From Aquipseudomonas guryensis (GTDB lineage Bacteria; Pseudomonadota; Gammaproteobacteria; Pseudomonadales; Pseudomonadaceae): a DNA stretch of 64,000 bases. A program made the translations under genes and the position numbers. Shown here piece after piece: positions 60,215 through 64,000 of the stretch. The notes below the pieces were generated by a model. That model did not search any database, was not told where the DNA came from, and was given only the letters and a program-made list of their open reading frames with translations. The stretch covers positions 1,612,001 to 1,676,000 of the forward strand of contig NZ_JACJFN010000001.1 in NCBI RefSeq assembly GCF_014164785.1. The letters run 5' to 3'. Position 1 is the stretch's first letter. Each line of letters starts with the position of its first letter.

Positions 60215-61009
60215 GTGAAAAGCAAACTCAAGCTCCACGGGTTCAACAACCTGACGAAGACCTTGAGCTTCAACATCTATGACATCTGCTACGCGGAAAC
60301 GCCGGAAGACCAGCAGGCCTACGTCCAGTACATCAACACCGAGTACGACGCCGAGCGCCTGACGCAGATCCTCACCGATGTTGTCGACATCATCGGCGCC
60401 AATATCCTGAACATCGCCCGTCAGGACTACGACCCGCAAGGCGCCAGCGTGACCATCCTGATCTCCGAGCAGCCGGTGGAGCCCACCGCCAGCCAGATCG
60501 AGGAGTCACCAGGGCCGCTGCCGGAGACCATCCTGGCGCACCTGGACAAGAGCCACATCACCGTACACACCTATCCGGAAATCCATCCGGTCGAGGGCAT
60601 CGCCACTTTCCGCGTGGACATCGACGTGTCGACCTGCGGGGTGATCTCGCCACTCAAGGCACTCAACTACCTGATCCACCAGTTCGACTCGGACATCGTC
60701 ACCGTCGACTACCGGGTGCGCGGTTTTACCCGTGACGTGGAAGGCAAGAAGCACTTCATCGACCACGAGATCAACTCGATCCAGAACTACCTCTCCGACG
60801 ACACCCAGGACGCGTACCAGATGACGGACGTCAACGTGTACCAGGAGAACCTGTTCCACACCAAGATGCTGCTCAAGAACTTCGAGCTGGACAACTACCT
60901 GTTCGGCGACGCGGCCAGCAACCTGACGGCCGAACAGCGCAAGCAGGTGGAAGAGAAAGTGCGTCACGAGATGCTGGAGATCTTCTACGCGCGCAATATG
61001 CCGCGCTGA
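60215..61009 (+). CDS. speD: S-adenosylmethionine decarboxylase proenzyme
   Basis: 264 residues, GTG start at 60215. Self-cleavage site Lys-Ser in [15 protein letters not shown] yields the pyruvoyl subunit, and [15 protein letters not shown] is the conserved core. Makes decarboxylated AdoMet for spermidine synthesis. Longer in-frame start at 60167 is not preferred. The 216 bp before it have no gene and hold its promoter. Confidence 0.98.
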   Translation: MKSKLKLHGFNNLTKTLSFNIYDICYAETPEDQQAYVQYINTEYDAERLTQILTDVVDIIGANILNIARQDYDPQGASVTILISEQPVEPTASQIEESPGPLPETILAHLDKSHITVHTYPEIHPVEGIATFRVDIDVSTCGVISPLKALNYLIHQFDSDIVTVDYRVRGFTRDVEGKKHFIDHEINSIQNYLSDDTQDAYQMTDVNVYQENLFHTKMLLKNFELDNYLFGDAASNLTAEQRKQVEEKVRHEMLEIFYARNMPR

Positions 61010-61022
61010 TTCTTCCGCAACG

Positions 61023-61050
61023 AAAAAGGGCGCCGATTGGCGCCCTTTTC
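61023..61050. terminator. Bidirectional terminator between speD and coq7
   Basis: GAAAAAGGGCGCC and GGCGCCCTTTTC form a near-perfect stem with loop GATT; T-runs on both strands serve speD and the convergent coq7. Confidence 0.93.
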
Positions 61051-61062
61051 ATGTCTGCAGCT

Positions 61063-61710
61063 TTATATCCGGTAGGTACTCTTGGTCATCACCTTGGACA
61101 GCAGGCTCATGCCCAGCTTCACCGGTGCCGGGAAGCGCAGGCCGCCGGCTTCCAGCGCGCTGGTGGCGTGGTGCTCTTCGTCCTCGCGCATCTGCTCGAG
61201 GATGGCGCGGGTCTTGGCGTCGTCGTGGGGGATCTGCTCCAGGTGCTCGTCCAGGTGCTTGACCACCTGATCCTCGGTGGCGGCGACGAAGCCCAGACTG
61301 ACCTTGTCGCTGATCAGTCCGGCCACCGCGCCGACGCCAAAGGACAGACCGTAGAACAGTGGATTGAGTACGCTGGGGTGGCTGCCCAGTTCGCGGATAC
61401 GCTGCTCGCACCAAGCCAGGTGGTCGATTTCCTCATCGGCGGCATGCTCCATGGCCTTGCGCACCTGCGGCAGCTTGGCGGTCAGCGCCTGGCCCTGGTA
61501 CAGCGCCTGGGCGCAGACCTCGCCGGTGTGGTTGATGCGCATAAGCCCGGCCACGTGGCGGGTGTCTTCTTCGCTCATGGCCGCTTCGTTCTGCACGATG
61601 GCTGGCGACGGTCGCGTCGGAGCGCCGCTGAACGGCAGCAGAGTGCGCATGGCGGCATCGGCCTGCATCAACAGACGGTCAACGGGGGAAAACTGGCGTT
61701 CGCTGGTCAT
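61063..61710 (-). CDS. coq7: Demethoxyubiquinone hydroxylase Coq7
   Basis: 215 residues from ATG 61710 with a perfect GGAGG 5 nt upstream. Di-iron ligands: [22 protein letters not shown] and [10 protein letters not shown], the ferritin-like Coq7 set. Performs a late hydroxylation in ubiquinone synthesis, used instead of UbiF in Pseudomonas. Confidence 0.98.
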   Translation of the reverse strand: MTSERQFSPVDRLLMQADAAMRTLLPFSGAPTRPSPAIVQNEAAMSEEDTRHVAGLMRINHTGEVCAQALYQGQALTAKLPQVRKAMEHAADEEIDHLAWCEQRIRELGSHPSVLNPLFYGLSFGVGAVAGLISDKVSLGFVAATEDQVVKHLDEHLEQIPHDDAKTRAILEQMREDEEHHATSALEAGGLRFPAPVKLGMSLLSKVMTKSTYRI

Positions 61711-61803
61711 GGCCACCTCCACGGAAAGCATGCGGGCCAGTTTACCTGAACCCTTGGGCAGAAAAATGACCGGCGACAAGAGGCCGCAGTCGAGAGCTGC
61801 CGA

Positions 61804-62142
61804 TCAACCCGGCGGCCAGTGCATCTGCCGTTGCCCCAGCACATGCATATGGATGTGGTAGACGGTTTGCCCACCGAGCTCGTTGCAGTTCATCGCCACG
61901 CGGAAGCCTTCCTCGCACCCCAGCTCCCTGGCCAAGCGCTGGGCGGTGAAGAGGATATGCCCGGCCAGCGGGCGGTCGTCTTCGCCGAGATCATTGAGGG
62001 TGGCGATATGGCGTTTGGGGATCACCAGGAAATGCACCGGCGCCTGTGGGCCGATATCGTGGAAGGCGAGCACCTGCTCGTCTTCGTAAATCTTGCGCGC
62101 GGGGATCTGCCCGGCGACGATCTTGCAGAACAGACAGTCCAC
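61804..62142 (-). CDS. HIT family (HINT-like) hydrolase
   Basis: 112 residues. Zinc/nucleotide features CLFCKIVAGQIPA at the start and the histidine triad YHIHMHVLG at the end. Probably a purine nucleoside phosphoramidase. No anomalies. Confidence 0.97.
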   Translation of the reverse strand: MDCLFCKIVAGQIPARKIYEDEQVLAFHDIGPQAPVHFLVIPKRHIATLNDLGEDDRPLAGHILFTAQRLARELGCEEGFRVAMNCNELGGQTVYHIHMHVLGQRQMHWPPG

Positions 62143-62230
62143 GGGTATTCCTCCTGCGGGTTTCGGTATTCTGCGAGTGTAATGGCGCGTATTTATCCCG
62201 GCCAGCCTGGCGGGGTCACAAGGAGTGAGG

Positions 62231-63712
62231 GTGAAGAACGATATTCATGATCTGGGCTTGGTGCTCGATTCCAGGGTCAAGCTGGTAGTCATCGAGTCCT
62301 GGGACGAGAAGCGTGTGCTGGAGACGCTCACCAGCCTGGCGGTCAAGCGTGGCCTCGGCCTGTTCACCTGGGCGGTGACCGAAGGTCTGCAGCGCCTGGG
62401 CTTCGGTGGCGAGCCGGCCGGTGCCGGCGAGAGCTTCGAGCCGGATGCCGCGCTCAAGCTGATCAAACATGACCCGCAGCCCAACCTGTACGTGATGTGT
62501 GATTTGCATCCGTTCCTCGCCGACAACCCCAAGCTGGTGCGCCTGCTCAAGGAAATCGCCATGAGCGAGGCCAGCCACAAGCCCACCCTGGTGCTGGTTT
62601 CCCATAACCTCAAGCTGCCCGCCGAAGTCCAGCGTTATGCGGCGCGCTTCACCCTGGCCCTGCCCAGCGAAGAGGAGCTGCTGGCACTCGTGCGTGAGGA
62701 GGCCACGCGCTGGAGCGAGCTCAATCGCGGCGCACGGGTACGCACCGACAATCGCACCCTGCAGCAGGTGGTGAAGAATCTGCGCGGCATGAGTCATGCC
62801 GAGGCCCGCGCCCTGGCGCGCAACGTGATCTGCGACGATGGCGCGATCACCCAGGAAGACCTGCCGGAGCTGAACAAGACCAAGTTCCAGCTGCTCGACC
62901 TGGAGGGCGTGCTCAGCTTCGAATACGACACCGCGCAGTTCGCCGAAGTCGGCGGCCTGAGCAACCTCAAGCGCTGGCTGGGCGAGCGCCAGGACATCTT
63001 CCTCAACGGAAAAGGCCCGGACATGCCCAAAGGCATGTTGCTGGTCGGCGTGCAGGGCGGCGGCAAGAGTCTGGCGGCCAAGGCGGTGGCGGGCTTGTGG
63101 GGCTTGCCGTTGCTGCGCCTGGATTTCGGTAGCCTGTACAACAAGTTCTTCGGCGAGACCGAGCGCAACCTGCGCGAGGCGCTCAAGCTGGCCGAGCAGA
63201 TGGCGCCCTGCGTGCTTTGGATGGACGAACTGGAGAAGGGCCTGTCTGCCGGCGATCACGACGAAGGCGTCAGTCAGCGTGTGCTGGGTACCCTGCTGAC
63301 CTGGATGGCCGAGCGCAAGGCGCCGGTGTTCATGGTCGCCACCGCCAACGCCATCCACCGCCTGCCGCCGGAGCTGGTGCGCAAGGGGCGATTCGACGAG
63401 CTGTTCTTCGTCGATCTGCCGGATGCCGCGGTGCGTGCGGATATCTTCGCCATCCACCTGCGCCGTCGCGAGCTGGATCCGCAGCTGTTCGACCTGAATG
63501 AACTGGCGGCGGCCTGCGCCGGCTTCTCCGGTGCAGAGATCGAGCAGGTGGTGGTCAGCGCCCTGTATGCCGCGCAGGCGCGCCAGCAAAGCGTGGATCA
63601 GGGGCTATTGCTGCACAACATCCAGAGCACCGCGCCTCTCTCGGTGGTGATGGCCGAGAAGTTGGAGGCGCTGCGCGCCTGGGCAGCCGAGCGTACGGTC
63701 AACGCCGGTTAG
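62231..63712 (+). CDS. AAA+ ATPase, Ycf46-like
   Basis: 493 residues. GTG 62231 is chosen because AGGAG lies 5 nt upstream; GTG 62225 is two codons earlier. Residues 1-230 are a conserved N-terminal domain; the AAA module has Walker A VGVQGGGKSLAAK, Walker B LWMDELEKGL and sensor/arginine-finger region RKGRFDELFFVDLP. Same family as cyanobacterial Ycf46; implicated in CO2 and stress responses there, role in Pseudomonas unclear. Confidence 0.93.
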   Translation: MKNDIHDLGLVLDSRVKLVVIESWDEKRVLETLTSLAVKRGLGLFTWAVTEGLQRLGFGGEPAGAGESFEPDAALKLIKHDPQPNLYVMCDLHPFLADNPKLVRLLKEIAMSEASHKPTLVLVSHNLKLPAEVQRYAARFTLALPSEEELLALVREEATRWSELNRGARVRTDNRTLQQVVKNLRGMSHAEARALARNVICDDGAITQEDLPELNKTKFQLLDLEGVLSFEYDTAQFAEVGGLSNLKRWLGERQDIFLNGKGPDMPKGMLLVGVQGGGKSLAAKAVAGLWGLPLLRLDFGSLYNKFFGETERNLREALKLAEQMAPCVLWMDELEKGLSAGDHDEGVSQRVLGTLLTWMAERKAPVFMVATANAIHRLPPELVRKGRFDELFFVDLPDAAVRADIFAIHLRRRELDPQLFDLNELAAACAGFSGAEIEQVVVSALYAAQARQQSVDQGLLLHNIQSTAPLSVVMAEKLEALRAWAAERTVNAG

Positions 63713-63713
63713 T

Positions 63714-64000
63714 TCACGCCTGGCGCGGCAGCAGTGGGCGAATGGTTTTGGCCGTGATGTGCCGCACCAGAGCCCGTGGTGCCAGGCGCAGCACGATTGG
63801 GATCAGGCGGTTGCGCCAGCCGGGGATGATGATCGCGCGGTTCTTCTCCAGGCCGCGGATCGCCAGCTGCGCCACTTCTTCCGGGTCGGCTAGCAGCTTG
63901 TGCCGGGCCAGCGGTTCGCTGCGCAGCAGGCTATTGCGAAAGAATGGCGTGGCAACCGGGCCCGGGCAGAGCACAGAGACTTTCACCCCGTACGGGGCTA
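63714..64000 (-). CDS. Short-chain dehydrogenase, 5' end beyond the window
   Basis: 95 visible codons of an SDR C-terminus: PYGVKVSVLCPGPVATPFF is the signature after the active-site Tyr-Lys, followed by a basic membrane-associated tail (IIIPGWRNRLIPIVLRL). The Rossmann domain and catalytic residues lie past position 64000. The frame is open at the right edge. Confidence 0.9.
   Translation of the reverse strand, partial: APYGVKVSVLCPGPVATPFFRNSLLRSEPLARHKLLADPEEVAQLAIRGLEKNRAIIIPGWRNRLIPIVLRLAPRALVRHITAKTIRPLLPRQA

Overview
This window is a Pseudomonas chromosome carrying one end of a genomic island. The core part (about 16.2-64 kb) has the gene order known from Pseudomonas: rmcA, rpoD-dnaG-rpsU, tsaD, plsY, folB-folK, cca, spoVR-yeaH-prkA, glpE-apaH-apaG-rsmA-pdxA-surA-lptD, amgK-murU, agtSR-agtABCD, rpe-gph-trpE, trpGDC, vfr, speD, coq7. 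Together with the GC-rich codon use this places the organism in Pseudomonas; the species is not resolvable by eye. Unlike P. aeruginosa, where an R/F-pyocin locus separates trpE from trpG, here only 13 bp lie between them.

Positions 1-16,200 are an accessory element. A tyrosine integrase sits directly against the 3' end of a CAU-anticodon tRNA gene, followed by a small excisionase-like gene and a replication-type HTH gene. The far end of the element lies beyond position 1. Its base composition is mixed and visibly more AT-rich than the core, most of all in the first 2.5 kb and in the 10.4-15.0 kb part.

The island has two functional blocks. Block one (1-9.0 kb, all minus strand) is a defence-type cargo: a long SF2 helicase running off the left edge, an Mrr-type restriction endonuclease, a NERD-domain protein, a PIN/HTH toxin-antitoxin pair, and a methyltransferase overlapping a PD-(D/E)XK nuclease candidate. 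Block two (9.4-13.3 kb) is a transfer module: an RP4/IncP-like nic sequence, an 11-bp-phased repeat array beside it, four copies of a TTTTCGCG/CGCGAAAA palindrome around two unknown genes, and an orphan plus-strand operon in the order of RP4 trbJ-trbK-trbL (pilus-associated protein, small lipoprotein, polytopic membrane protein) plus a small membrane protein. No relaxase, coupling protein or VirB4 ATPase is visible. The best reading is that the island is a conjugation satellite that rides on a helper conjugation system while carrying anti-phage or anti-plasmid genes. This is an inference from gene content and would change if a full transfer set lies beyond the left edge.

The core is ordinary and well conserved. 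Points worth attention there are a Trp-containing C-terminal tail of Gph that sits in frame just before trpE and is followed by mutually exclusive hairpins (a candidate attenuator), tandem hairpins between rpsU and dnaG, a REP pair between agtR and agtA, and strong stem-loops between agtB and agtC.
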